Assembly (NCBI RefSeq): GCF_004886325.1
Contig: NZ_QXFN01000003.1
Span: forward strand, 496,001 to 560,000
From: Cellulomonas telluris
GTDB taxonomy: Bacteria; Actinomycetota; Actinomycetes; Actinomycetales; Cellulomonadaceae
DNA: 64,000 nucleotides
Reading direction: 5' to 3'
The translations under genes were made by a program, and so were the position numbers. The notes under the pieces were generated by a model, which searched no databases, had not been told where the DNA came from, and saw only the letters and a list, made by a program, of their open reading frames with translations. This document shows positions 24,901-33,735 of the stretch, one piece after another. How positions within the stretch are numbered: position 1 is the first letter of the stretch; the number at the start of each line of letters is the position of its first letter.

Positions 24901-24906
24901 TAGGGT
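24901..24906 (+). promoter_or_regulatory. -10-like hexamer for the small membrane protein
   Basis: TAGGGT ends seven bases before the ATG at 24913; no ribosome-binding site. Confidence 0.55.
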
Positions 24907-24912
24907 CGTCGC

Positions 24913-25317
24913 ATGCCGACGTCCCGTCCCGCCCTGCTCGTCGTCGCGTGCGGGCTCGTCCTGCTCGAGGTGCTGGCGCTGGTCGCGGCCGCCGTCAGCG
25001 GCCTGGTCGTCCTGGTACGAGGTGCGCAGGCGCCCGCCGTGGCCGCGTTCCTCGTCGTGCTCGCGCTCGCCGCCGCCCTGCTGCTCGTCGCGGCCGCACG
25101 AGGGCTCTGGGCGGGCCGGCGCTGGGGTCGCGGCCCGGTCCTGACGGCGCAGGTCCTGCTCGTCGTGGTGTCCGCGACGCTGTGGCAGTCGGGCGGGGGA
25201 GCGGCAGCCGTCGCCGGCGTGCTGCTCGGCCTGCTGGTCGGTGCGGCCGTGCTCGCGCCGTCGGTCCTGGCGGCGACCGGACGGGCCGGTGGCGAGGGCA
25301 CCGACCCGCGACCCTGA
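24913..25317 (+). CDS. small integral membrane protein, hypothetical
   Basis: A 134-residue protein with four predicted helices (about residues 7-35, 42-64, 75-95 and 97-120) and a short charged tail. Composition is almost entirely Ala, Val, Leu and Gly in the helices. I recognise no family motif; it resembles small actinobacterial membrane proteins of unknown role. A leaderless promoter lies at its start. It converges with the large EccC-like ATPase gene, 51 bases away. Confidence 0.7.
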   Translation: MPTSRPALLVVACGLVLLEVLALVAAAVSGLVVLVRGAQAPAVAAFLVVLALAAALLLVAAARGLWAGRRWGRGPVLTAQVLLVVVSATLWQSGGGAAAVAGVLLGLLVGAAVLAPSVLAATGRAGGEGTDPRP

Positions 25318-25368
25318 CGCGCAGGGGCTGCACGCCCTGGGGCGGGGTGCTCCGCGACCCGCCTCCTG

Positions 25369-28300
25369 TCACGAGGCGGCCGTGCCCGGGTCGGCGTGCA
25401 CCTGCACGCGGACGAGCGCGCGGTCGCACCGCAGGACGCCCCGTCCCGGCGGCCGGTGCGCCGGGTCGGCGTGCAGGGCCCCCTCCGGGCCGAGGAGCGC
25501 CGCGGCGTCCGTGTCGTGCGGGTCGAGCACCAGCACGTGCCGGGCCCGCAGTGCTCGCGCCACGGGACCGCGGAACGCCGTCGCGGCGTGCGCGCTCGTG
25601 GTCGCGAGCGCGGCCACGTGCACCCCGCTGCCGGGCAGGAGGAGCTCCTCGACCGCCTCCGCCGACCCCGGGACGGCCCGGTCGAGCTCGTCGGCGTCGT
25701 CGACCACCACGACGACGGGCGGCGCGCCCGGCCCCGTGAGCGCGGCGACGTCGGGCAGGGCGGAGGCGTCGACCGTCGTCCACGGCGCGTCGGCGTCCTG
25801 GGGCTCGCCCGGTCCTGCCGCGAGCCGCAGGACGCGGTGCCCTCGTCGCGCCCAGTGCCGGGCGACCGCACGCAGCGCCGTGGTCCGGCCCGTCCCCGGC
25901 GGCCCCGCCACGACGAGCGTGCGCGTGGCCTCGGCGTGCACCACCTGCCCCGCGTCGCCCCCTGCGCCGAGCGGGACGAGCCCGTCCGGCGCGTCGGTCA
26001 CGTCGGCGGGAGGTACCGCACGCCGGGGCAGCGGGACGACCCGCACGGGGGGCGGACCGGCCTGCGGACCGGCGTCCCCGCCGGCCGCGGGCGCGGACGG
26101 GCCCGAGCCGCGCTGCGGCGGCCGGTCGGCGTCGCGCGAGCCGAGGCGCGGCGGCAGCGCGACCTGGCAGACGCGGGCCTCCTCGCCGCCGCACACCACG
26201 CCGCGCCCGGGGAACCGCCCCGTCGCGAGGCCGGCCGGCACGCCGGCGAGCGCGTCGGCCGCCGGATCGGCGGACGGCAGCACGACGCGCACGGGGAACG
26301 CACCGACCAGACGCGTGACCTGCGGGACCACCGCCGCCGAGGCGGCGACGCCGAGTCCCGCCACGGGGTCGCGCCAGGTCGCCGCGAGCATGTCCGCGAC
26401 CGTGCCGCGGGCGTGCCGGCCCAGCTGCTCGAGGACGACGTCGAGCCGGTCGACGACCAGGAGGGCGGCGGGGCGGCCCTCCTGGGGCGTGCGCAGCCGG
26501 CGCAGCAGGAGACCCGCGCGGTGCACGTCGTCGGGCGGCACGGCCGTCCCGAGCCGGTGCGGGTCCACCGTCGCACGCACGTCCGCCTCCACCGGCCCCA
26601 GCGCGTGCACGTGCAGCCCGCTCCACGCGGCCTGGGCGGCCACCGTCAGGAGGGCGGTGGTCCGTCCCGAGCGCGGCCCGCCCAGGACGAGCAGCGGACC
26701 GTCGTCCGGGTCCCACCGCACGGGCTCGCGACGCTGCTCCTCCGGGACGTCCGCCAGGGCCAGCGCGAGGCCAGGACCCGGCGGGACGTCCAGCACCTCC
26801 ACGCGGTGCGGCAGTGCGGGGCACCACGGGACCGCCGGCGGTGCGAGTCCCCGGGCGGCGTCCCGCGCGGCGCGCACCCACGCACGCACGTCGTCCTCGT
26901 CCGGCGGCGGCGACGGGGGGCACCACGTCGACGCCGCCGTCGCCATCGGCAGCAGGCGCACGTCGGGCCCGTCGGTGGCGCGGCGCGCGCGTGCGACCTG
27001 CACGGGACGCGGTGCCCGCGCCCCGACCCGCAGCACGGCACGGCCGGGGTGGGCGGGGTCGAGGTGCGCCGGGTCCGCGACGTCCACCACGTCCCGCGCG
27101 TCGGCCTCGTCCGCGACCCGCAGCGCCACCCGCTGCGTGACGTTCGCCCGCAGGTCGGCCGTGACGGCGCCGGCGGGGCGCTGGGTCGCGAGCACGAGGT
27201 GCACGCCGAGGGCCCGTCCCTGGGCGGCGGTGCGGGCGAGGACCGCCATCGCGTCGGGCACGTCGTCGGCGAGCGCGCGCAGCTCGTCGACGACGAGGAC
27301 GAGCCGCGGCGGCACGTCGGGGGCGTCCGGGTCGAGCGCACGCAGGTCCGCGACGCCCGCCGCCGCGAGGACGCGTTCCCGCCGGCGCAGCTCGGCGCGC
27401 AGACCGGTGAGCGTGCGGCGTGCGGCGTCCGGGTCGAGGTCGTCGACGTGGTCGACGACGTGAGGGAGCCCGGCCAGCGGCCCGAGCCCGGTCCCGCCCT
27501 TGAAGTCCGCGAGCAGGACGGCGAGCCGCTGCGGCGGGTGCCGCAGCGCCAGTCCGAGCACGAGGGTGGTGAGCAGCTCGGACTTGCCCGAGCCGGTCGT
27601 CCCGGCCACCAGCAGGTGCGGGCCGTCGGCGTCGAGGTCGAGCTCGACCACCGCACCGTCGGCGCCGCGTCCGAGCGGGACGCGCAGGGCGGTCCCGAGG
27701 GGCTCCGCCCACCGGGCGGCGACCTCGGCGGCGTGCGGCGGCGGCACGCCGGGCAGGGCGCCGAGCGGCACCGAGGCCGGCAGCGGGTCGGTCGAGCCCG
27801 GGCCGGGCGGGAGCGGCCCCCCGGTGCTCCCGCGGCCGGCCGGGACGCTCACCGACCGCGCGTGCCGCAGCGACGCGAGCCGGCGCGCGGCGTCCTCCGC
27901 GACCGGTTCCTGCACGAGCTCGGCAGGGCCGCTCGTGCGGCGGCCGTCGGGTCCGGTCCGGACGGCGCGTGCCCGCTCGACCTGCACGACGGTGCGGACC
28001 CAGCCCGGTGGACGCGCCCCCGGCGGCACGAGCACCAGGAGCCGGTGCGCCGGCGGCGCGGCGGCCCGCCACCGTGCGCAGTCGCCGTCGGCGCCGTCCA
28101 CGACGACGACGGAGCGCGCCGGGACGTCCGGGGCCTCGTCCTCGTGCGGGGTCACGGTCGGCAGCGCCGTGCCCGGCTCGAGCCACCGTGCCCAGGCCCA
28201 GGGCGCGGGCGCGTCGGAGCGCACGACGAGCGCCGCCGCCGGCGCGTCGGCCAGCGTGCGCAGCACGAGCGCCCGGGCCGCGGCGAGGGTGCGGGCGCGG

Positions 28301-29307
28301 TCGCCCACGAGCGCCAGCGTGCCGTCGCAGGGCCATCCGGCGTCCGCGTCGACGGGCTCGTGCGCCACCGGTCGCCACCCGTCGAGCACCGTCCGGGTGC
28401 GCGCCGCGGCGACGTCCGTCGCGGGCGGGCGTCGCGGCTCCGCCCCGTCCCCGGGCTGCTCCGGCCCGCCCGGCGGCCGCGAGGCGACGAGCCCCAGCAC
28501 GCCGGCGGCGGCCCCGACGAGCAGCAGCGGCTGGCGCAGCGCGACGGCGAGGGCGACGCCGGTGACGGTCGAGGCGAGGGACGACCAGAGCCAGGGCGCC
28601 GGCGGCCGCCGCAGAGCCCGACCGGCCCCGGGGCGGCGTGCCCCCTCCGGTGCTCGCAGAGCCAGGACGGTGCCGGCGACCTCCAGGAGGCCGCCGGGCC
28701 GCCAGGGACGCCAGCACCTGCCCACCCGGCGGCGGCGTCGACGGGGGCGGGGGCGGCGGCCCCGCGGCGTGTCGCCGTCCCCGCCACGGACGCGCGCGCG
28801 GTGGGTGCGCGGGCGGTCGACGAGGCGGCCCCGGGCACCGAGCACCCGCACCCAGGTGGTCCGCGCGGCGCGCCGGACCTCGACGCGCACGCCCGCGAGC
28901 GCCTCGTCGGCGAGGAGCCACGTGCCGGGGCCGGGCGCCGCGCCCGGACCGGTCGTCGTCACGCGCGTCCCGGCGGTCAGGGCGCGCACGTGCCCCGCGT
29001 CCGGCCCGGCGACGACGGCCACGTGCCGGTCCGCCCGCGCGGCCGCCAGGACGGCGTCGTCGCCGGTGCGGTGGAGCGACGTGCGCGCCCCGGCGACGAG
29101 CGGCGGGACGCCGGCGGGGTGACCGTCGTCGAGCACGGTGCCGTCGACGACGAGGCGGGCCGTGCTCGCCGCCCACCGGACGTCCCCGGTGAGGAGCGCG
29201 AGGTGGCGGCGCAGGGTGCCGGCGGCGGTGCCGGCGTCGACGTCGACGTCCCGGGTGGTCCCGGGGGACGGGACGGGAGCCGACGGATCGTGGACGAGGA
29301 TGCGCAC
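25369..29307 (-). CDS. large FtsK/SpoIIIE-type ATPase, EccC/EssC-like, orphan
   Basis: A 1312-residue protein. The N-terminus (1-170) is beta-rich, resembling the FHA/ubiquitin-like segment of EssC-type proteins. An Arg-rich stretch follows, then one or two membrane helices (about 237-280). Three P-loop modules come next: module 1 has GTTGSGKS (569-576) and Walker B LVLVVDE (D674, E675), module 2 has GGPRSGRTT (876-884) and module 3 has GPPGTGRTT (1135-1143). Only module 1 keeps the full catalytic Glu. The order matches the motor ATPase of type VII secretion. No WXG100 gene, EccB/D/E or mycosin is adjacent in the window. GAGGGT ends six bases before the GTG. Confidence 0.88.
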   Translation of the reverse strand: MRILVHDPSAPVPSPGTTRDVDVDAGTAAGTLRRHLALLTGDVRWAASTARLVVDGTVLDDGHPAGVPPLVAGARTSLHRTGDDAVLAAARADRHVAVVAGPDAGHVRALTAGTRVTTTGPGAAPGPGTWLLADEALAGVRVEVRRAARTTWVRVLGARGRLVDRPRTHRARVRGGDGDTPRGRRPRPRRRRRRVGRCWRPWRPGGLLEVAGTVLALRAPEGARRPGAGRALRRPPAPWLWSSLASTVTGVALAVALRQPLLLVGAAAGVLGLVASRPPGGPEQPGDGAEPRRPPATDVAAARTRTVLDGWRPVAHEPVDADAGWPCDGTLALVGDRARTLAAARALVLRTLADAPAAALVVRSDAPAPWAWARWLEPGTALPTVTPHEDEAPDVPARSVVVVDGADGDCARWRAAAPPAHRLLVLVPPGARPPGWVRTVVQVERARAVRTGPDGRRTSGPAELVQEPVAEDAARRLASLRHARSVSVPAGRGSTGGPLPPGPGSTDPLPASVPLGALPGVPPPHAAEVAARWAEPLGTALRVPLGRGADGAVVELDLDADGPHLLVAGTTGSGKSELLTTLVLGLALRHPPQRLAVLLADFKGGTGLGPLAGLPHVVDHVDDLDPDAARRTLTGLRAELRRRERVLAAAGVADLRALDPDAPDVPPRLVLVVDELRALADDVPDAMAVLARTAAQGRALGVHLVLATQRPAGAVTADLRANVTQRVALRVADEADARDVVDVADPAHLDPAHPGRAVLRVGARAPRPVQVARARRATDGPDVRLLPMATAASTWCPPSPPPDEDDVRAWVRAARDAARGLAPPAVPWCPALPHRVEVLDVPPGPGLALALADVPEEQRREPVRWDPDDGPLLVLGGPRSGRTTALLTVAAQAAWSGLHVHALGPVEADVRATVDPHRLGTAVPPDDVHRAGLLLRRLRTPQEGRPAALLVVDRLDVVLEQLGRHARGTVADMLAATWRDPVAGLGVAASAAVVPQVTRLVGAFPVRVVLPSADPAADALAGVPAGLATGRFPGRGVVCGGEEARVCQVALPPRLGSRDADRPPQRGSGPSAPAAGGDAGPQAGPPPVRVVPLPRRAVPPADVTDAPDGLVPLGAGGDAGQVVHAEATRTLVVAGPPGTGRTTALRAVARHWARRGHRVLRLAAGPGEPQDADAPWTTVDASALPDVAALTGPGAPPVVVVVDDADELDRAVPGSAEAVEELLLPGSGVHVAALATTSAHAATAFRGPVARALRARHVLVLDPHDTDAAALLGPEGALHADPAHRPPGRGVLRCDRALVRVQVHADPGTAAS

Positions 29308-29402
29308 GCCGCACCCTCGCGCGGTGCCGCCCGGCGCGGGGCCGACCGCGGGTCACGCTGTGGACGTGGACCTGCGGCGGGGCGGCTGTGGGCGGCCGGA
29401 CG

Positions 29403-29441
29403 CGCGACGGGGCGCCCACGTCACGTGGGCGCCCCGTCGCG
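29403..29441 (-). terminator. terminator after the ABC permease gene
   Basis: Nineteen-base arms (29403-29421 and 29423-29441; core GCGACGGGGCGCCC) form an almost uninterrupted stem. It begins ten bases after the permease stop on the minus strand and separates the exporter operon from the large ATPase gene. Confidence 0.85.
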
Positions 29442-29450
29442 GCGGGCGGG

Positions 29451-31997
29451 TCAGTCGACCGCCAGCGCGGCCACGGGCGGGGTCCGGGCCGCCGACCGCC
29501 CCGGCAGCACCGAGGCGACCAGGCCGGCGAGCAGGGCGACCGCGAGCACGATGCCGAGGTCGGACCACGGCACGGCCAGGCGCAGGTCGCCCGTCGTGCC
29601 GAACACCGTGGCGGCGCCCGCCCAGCCGTAGAGCAGACCGAGGCCGACGCCGAGCGCCGCGCCGACGCCGGCGATGAGCATCCCCTCGACGGCGAGCATC
29701 CAGCGCAGCCCGCGTCGCGACAGGCCGATCGCGCGGAGCGTGGCCGACTCGCGCCGGCGCTCGATCACCGACAGCGACAGCGTGTTCGCCACGCCGATCA
29801 GCGCGATGACCACCGCGACGGCCAGCAGGCCGAGCACGACCGCGAGCAGCGTGTCGATCACGTTCTCGTCGGACTCGCGCTGCGCCGCGGCGCTCTCGAC
29901 CCACACCTCCGCGTCGCCGAGGGTGTCCCGCACGGCGCTGAGCACCGCGCCGGCGTCGGCGCCCGACGCGACCGAGGCGAACAGCACGGTCGTCCCCGCG
30001 CGCGCGCCCAGGTCCTCGGCGGCCGCCGCGGTGAGGTACGAGTCCGCGACGCCCCCGGCCACGACGGGCACGTCCACGACGGGCCCGTCCTCACCCCCGG
30101 CGGGATCGGTGAAGGACATCGGCGCCGTGCCCTGCACGTCCACCCAGGACGGCAGCACGGACCGCCCGTCCAGGAGCGCCTCGACCAGGGTCTCGTCCTC
30201 GAGCACCGCGCGGGCGGTCTCGTCGTCCAGCACGTACGCCTGGACGGTGGTGTCGCCCGTCGAGCGGTCGTCGACCCGCACGGACACCTGCCGCACCTCC
30301 GCGACGTGCTCGATGCCGGGGACGTCGGCGACGTCCCGCCGCACGCCCGCCGGCACCTGCCCCTCGGCCGACGCGCTGCCGACCACGAGGTCGACCGGGT
30401 ACCGCTCGTCGAGCTCGCGGGCGAGCGAGGTGCGGGCGGACGCCGCGCCGGTGCTCATCATCGCCACGAGCGTGACGCCGATGAGCAGGGCCGTACTCGT
30501 CGCCGCGGTGCGCCGCGGGTTGCGGATCGTGTTCGCGGCGGCGAGGCGCGTGGTCGGGCCGACGCGCCGCAGCAGGGCGCCGACGGCCGACACGACCCGG
30601 GGGATCCACAGCACGGCGCCCAGCAGGATGCCGACGAACGACGCCGCACCGCCCAGCACGCCGACCAGCAGCGGCAGCATCGCGTCGACCCCGACGCCGG
30701 CCGTCGCGAGCGCGACCCCACCGAGCAGCATCGCGACGCCGCCGATCGTGAGCAGCAGCGAGAACGCCAGCCGGACGCGGCCGGCACCCGCGCGCAGCGT
30801 CGGCGCGTCGACCGGGCGCAGCGCCGCGATCGGCGGGACGCGGGTCGCGACGCGCGCCGGCACGAGGGCGGCCAGCACCGTGACCGCGGTCCCGATGAGC
30901 AGCGGCAGCAGCACGACGGCGGGCGTGATCGACACGGTCGACGGCAGCGGGACGCCGAGGTCCATCCGCGAGAGCACCGACAGCGCCGCCTGGGCGAGGC
31001 CCACCCCGAGCAGCAGCCCGGCCAGGGACGCGCCGATCCCGAGGATCGCCGCCTCCAGCAGGACCGACGCGCGCAGCTGCCCCCGTCGGGCACCGACGCA
31101 GCGCAGGAGCGCGAGCGTGCGGGCCCGCTGGGCGACGAGCACCTGGAAGGTGTTCGCGATGACGAGCGCGGCGACGAGCAGCGCGACGGCCGCGAAGCCG
31201 AGCGCGACCATGACGAGCACGTTGCCGCCGTCGCCGATCTCCTCCACCGACTCGGCGGCGGCCTCGTCGCGGGTCATCACGGTCGTGCCCGCGGGCAGCG
31301 CGGCCTCGAGCTCCGCGCGGACGGCGTCGGCGCGACCGGGCTCGGTGGCGACGAGCGCGCGCACCGCGCCCGCCTCCTCGAGGGAGCTCACGCCGGTCCA
31401 GCGCAGGGCCGACGCGAGCGTCGCGAGCCCGGCCCCGCCGTACTGGCTCCACGCCCCCGCCGGGTCCTCGACGATGCCGACGAGCCGCACCTCGGCGGTG
31501 AGCTCCTCGGGCTCCTCCGTGGCGGCGTCTCGCGAGAGCTCGGTCCACGACACGCCCAGCACGTCCCCGACCTCGGCGCCGAGCCGCTCCGCGGTCGCGG
31601 CCGGCAGGGCGATCTCGTCGTCGGCGGCGGGGGCGGAGCCCTCGACGACCTCGAGCGTGCCGAGGCGCGGGTCCGAGGGCGTCGCCAGGACGCGCTCGCC
31701 GGTCTCCCGGGCGCCCAGGGCGAGCTGCACGAAGCCGATGAGCACGGGATCGGCGCCGCTGACGCCCGGGGTTCCCCGCACGGCGGCGAGCTCCTCCTCG
31801 CCCAGGCCGTCGCCCTGGCCCACGACGAGGTCCGCGTCGCCGTACGACGCCGTGATCGCGTCGTAGCCGGTGCGCGTGATGACGTCGCCGGCGACGAGCG
31901 TCGCGGCGACGAAGGCGGCGCCCAGCGCGATGGCGACGCCGGCGGCCACGAGCCGGCCGAGGCTGCGCCGCATCTGGGCGAGCGTGAGGCGCAGCAT
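29451..31997 (-). CDS. ABC transporter permease, FtsX/MacB-like
   Basis: An 848-residue permease. An N-terminal helix is followed by a large extracellular domain (about 45-260), an FtsX core (about 270-400), extra helices, a second extracellular domain and a second FtsX core near the C-terminus (about 725-845). The loop motifs RARTLALLRCVGARRGQ and RRRESATLRAIGLSRRG are the paired coupling loops of such duplicated permeases. The ATG shares one base with the stop of the ATPase gene (TGATG). Such exporters handle lipoproteins, peptides or antibiotics rather than importing nutrients; the substrate is unknown. Confidence 0.9.
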   Translation of the reverse strand: MLRLTLAQMRRSLGRLVAAGVAIALGAAFVAATLVAGDVITRTGYDAITASYGDADLVVGQGDGLGEEELAAVRGTPGVSGADPVLIGFVQLALGARETGERVLATPSDPRLGTLEVVEGSAPAADDEIALPAATAERLGAEVGDVLGVSWTELSRDAATEEPEELTAEVRLVGIVEDPAGAWSQYGGAGLATLASALRWTGVSSLEEAGAVRALVATEPGRADAVRAELEAALPAGTTVMTRDEAAAESVEEIGDGGNVLVMVALGFAAVALLVAALVIANTFQVLVAQRARTLALLRCVGARRGQLRASVLLEAAILGIGASLAGLLLGVGLAQAALSVLSRMDLGVPLPSTVSITPAVVLLPLLIGTAVTVLAALVPARVATRVPPIAALRPVDAPTLRAGAGRVRLAFSLLLTIGGVAMLLGGVALATAGVGVDAMLPLLVGVLGGAASFVGILLGAVLWIPRVVSAVGALLRRVGPTTRLAAANTIRNPRRTAATSTALLIGVTLVAMMSTGAASARTSLARELDERYPVDLVVGSASAEGQVPAGVRRDVADVPGIEHVAEVRQVSVRVDDRSTGDTTVQAYVLDDETARAVLEDETLVEALLDGRSVLPSWVDVQGTAPMSFTDPAGGEDGPVVDVPVVAGGVADSYLTAAAAEDLGARAGTTVLFASVASGADAGAVLSAVRDTLGDAEVWVESAAAQRESDENVIDTLLAVVLGLLAVAVVIALIGVANTLSLSVIERRRESATLRAIGLSRRGLRWMLAVEGMLIAGVGAALGVGLGLLYGWAGAATVFGTTGDLRLAVPWSDLGIVLAVALLAGLVASVLPGRSAARTPPVAALAVD

Positions 31998-32806
31998 CAG
32001 GCGTCCCTCCCGACGGGGGCCTCGAGCGTGCGCAGGCCGTCGAGCGCGGCCAGGACAGACTCGGGCGACGGGTCCCCGACGTCCCCGGCGATCCGCCCGT
32101 CCGCGAGCAGCACGACACGGTCGGCGTACGCGGCGGCGGTCGGGTCGTGCGTGACCATGACGACGGTCCGGCCCAGCTCGCGCACCGAGCGCCGCAGGAA
32201 GCTCAGCACTTCGGCGCCGGCGCGCGAGTCCAGGTTGCCCGTCGGCTCGTCGGCGAAGACGACCTCCGGCTGGGCGATCAGCGCGCGGGCGATCGCGACG
32301 CGCTGCTGCTGCCCACCGGACATCTCGCTCGGCCGGTGCGTCAGGCGGGCGCGCAGGCCCAGCGTGTCGACCAGCGTGTCGAACCACGCCCGGTCCGCGC
32401 TCGCGCCGGCCAGGTCCAGCGGGAGCAGGATGTTCTGCTCCGCCGTGAGCATCGGCAGCAGGTTGAACGACTGGAAGACGAAGCCGACGCGGTCGCGACG
32501 CAGGCGCGTCAGGTCGTCGTCGCCGAGCCGGGTGATGTCGGTGGTGCCGAGGTGGACGGTGCCGGAGCTCGCCTGGTCCAGGCCCGCGAGCAGGTGCATG
32601 AGGGTGGACTTGCCCGAGCCGGACGGACCCATGATCGCGGTGAAGGCACCGGCCGCGAAGTCCACGTCGACGCCGTCGAGCGCGCGGACGGCCGACGCCC
32701 CCGACCCGTAGACCTTGGTCAGGCCGCGCGCGCAGGACGCGGCGGGGCGGTGGGGTGGTGCGCCGGTCGGCGGCTGGTCGGCGGGGCGCTGCACGGTCGT
32801 GTCCAC
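31997..32806 (-). CDS. ABC transporter ATP-binding protein, MacB/LolD-like
   Basis: A 269-residue ATPase. Walker A is GPSGSGKST, the Q-loop is FVFQSFNLLPMLTAEQN, the signature is SEMSGGQQQR, Walker B is VVFADEPTGNLD and the H-loop His is in VTHD. These are characteristic of the LolD/MacB branch. The GTG at 32806 has AGGAG nine bases upstream and is preferred over an ATG 11 codons earlier. It is coupled to the FtsX-like permease. A two-component system lies directly upstream on the same strand. Confidence 0.92.
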   Translation of the reverse strand: MDTTVQRPADQPPTGAPPHRPAASCARGLTKVYGSGASAVRALDGVDVDFAAGAFTAIMGPSGSGKSTLMHLLAGLDQASSGTVHLGTTDITRLGDDDLTRLRRDRVGFVFQSFNLLPMLTAEQNILLPLDLAGASADRAWFDTLVDTLGLRARLTHRPSEMSGGQQQRVAIARALIAQPEVVFADEPTGNLDSRAGAEVLSFLRRSVRELGRTVVMVTHDPTAAAYADRVVLLADGRIAGDVGDPSPESVLAALDGLRTLEAPVGRDA

Positions 32807-32991
32807 GAGGTGGTGCTCCTGTTCTGCTGGGGACGGCACCAGCCTGCTCGCCGCCGTCCGCGTCGCGCGTCCGGCCGGCGGTGGGTCGTCGGGCGGGGCG
32901 GGTCATACCCCAGCCGCACGGCGAGCCCGTCACCGGGGGGACGGCGGGTGCCCGGACCCCGCCCCCCACGGGGACGCCGCCCCCGCGGTCG

Positions 32992-33735
32992 TCAGCTGCC
33001 CGGGCGGACGAGCCCGGTCTCGTAGGCGACGACGACGGCCTGCACCCGGTCGCGCGCGCCGAGCTTGGCGAGGATGCGTCCGACGTGCGTCTTCACCGTC
33101 GCCTCCGCGACGAACAGGTCCTGCCCGATCTCGGTGTTGGAGCGGCCGCGTGCCATGAGCACCAGCACCTCGCGCTCGCGGTCCGTCAGCTGGGCGACCG
33201 CACGGTGCGCGGGGTCGTCGGCGGCCGCCGGCTCGTCGGCGGGCAGCGCGGTCACGAGGTGCTCGAGCAGCCGCCGCGTGCTGGACGGGGCGATGACGGC
33301 GTCGCCGCGGTGCACCGTGCGGATCGCCGCGAGCATCTCCTCGGGCGGGGCGTCCTTGAGCAGGAAGCCGCTCGCACCGGCGCGGATGGCGCTCAGCACG
33401 TACTCGTCGAGGTCGAACGTCGTCAGCACGATCACGCGCGGCGCCGGCCGGTCCGGTGTGCCCCGCGCGACGATCTGCTCGGTCGCCTCCAGGCCGTCCA
33501 TCGTCGGCATCCGGACGTCCATGAGCACGACGTCCACCGGCCCGGTCGCCGTCCGGGCCGTCGGGTCGAGGGCACGGACCGCCTGCGCGCCGTCGCCCGC
33601 CTCGAGGACGACCTCGAGGTCGGGCTGGGAGTCGATGACCATGCGGAAGCCGGCGCGGACGAGCTGCTGGTCGTCGACGAGCGCGACGCGCACGCGGTCG
33701 TCGAGGTGCGGGTGGCCGGTGTCCGAGGTGGTCAC
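32992..33735 (-). CDS. NarL/LuxR-type response regulator
   Basis: A 247-residue regulator. The receiver has the acidic pair at VDDQQ, phosphoacceptor D73 (LMDVRMP) and Lys in FLLKDAP. The C-terminal LuxR helix-turn-helix (LTDREREVLVLMARGRSNTEI...VKTHVGRILAKLG) binds DNA. The GTG at 33735 overlaps the kinase stop by GTGA. The position just upstream of the ABC exporter genes suggests it controls them. Confidence 0.92.
   Translation of the reverse strand: MTTSDTGHPHLDDRVRVALVDDQQLVRAGFRMVIDSQPDLEVVLEAGDGAQAVRALDPTARTATGPVDVVLMDVRMPTMDGLEATEQIVARGTPDRPAPRVIVLTTFDLDEYVLSAIRAGASGFLLKDAPPEEMLAAIRTVHRGDAVIAPSSTRRLLEHLVTALPADEPAAADDPAHRAVAQLTDREREVLVLMARGRSNTEIGQDLFVAEATVKTHVGRILAKLGARDRVQAVVVAYETGLVRPGS

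Larger units (their letters stand above)
24398..24912. other. long intergenic region between whiB1 and a divergent membrane-protein gene
   Basis: No credible gene is seen. The part near whiB1 (about 24480-24560) is AT-rich for this genome and must hold its promoter. It contains GTTAC (24524-24528) and GTTTC (24535-24539) in direct repeat with 11-base period. A hairpin lies at 24683-24711. The rest is unremarkable. Confidence 0.6.
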
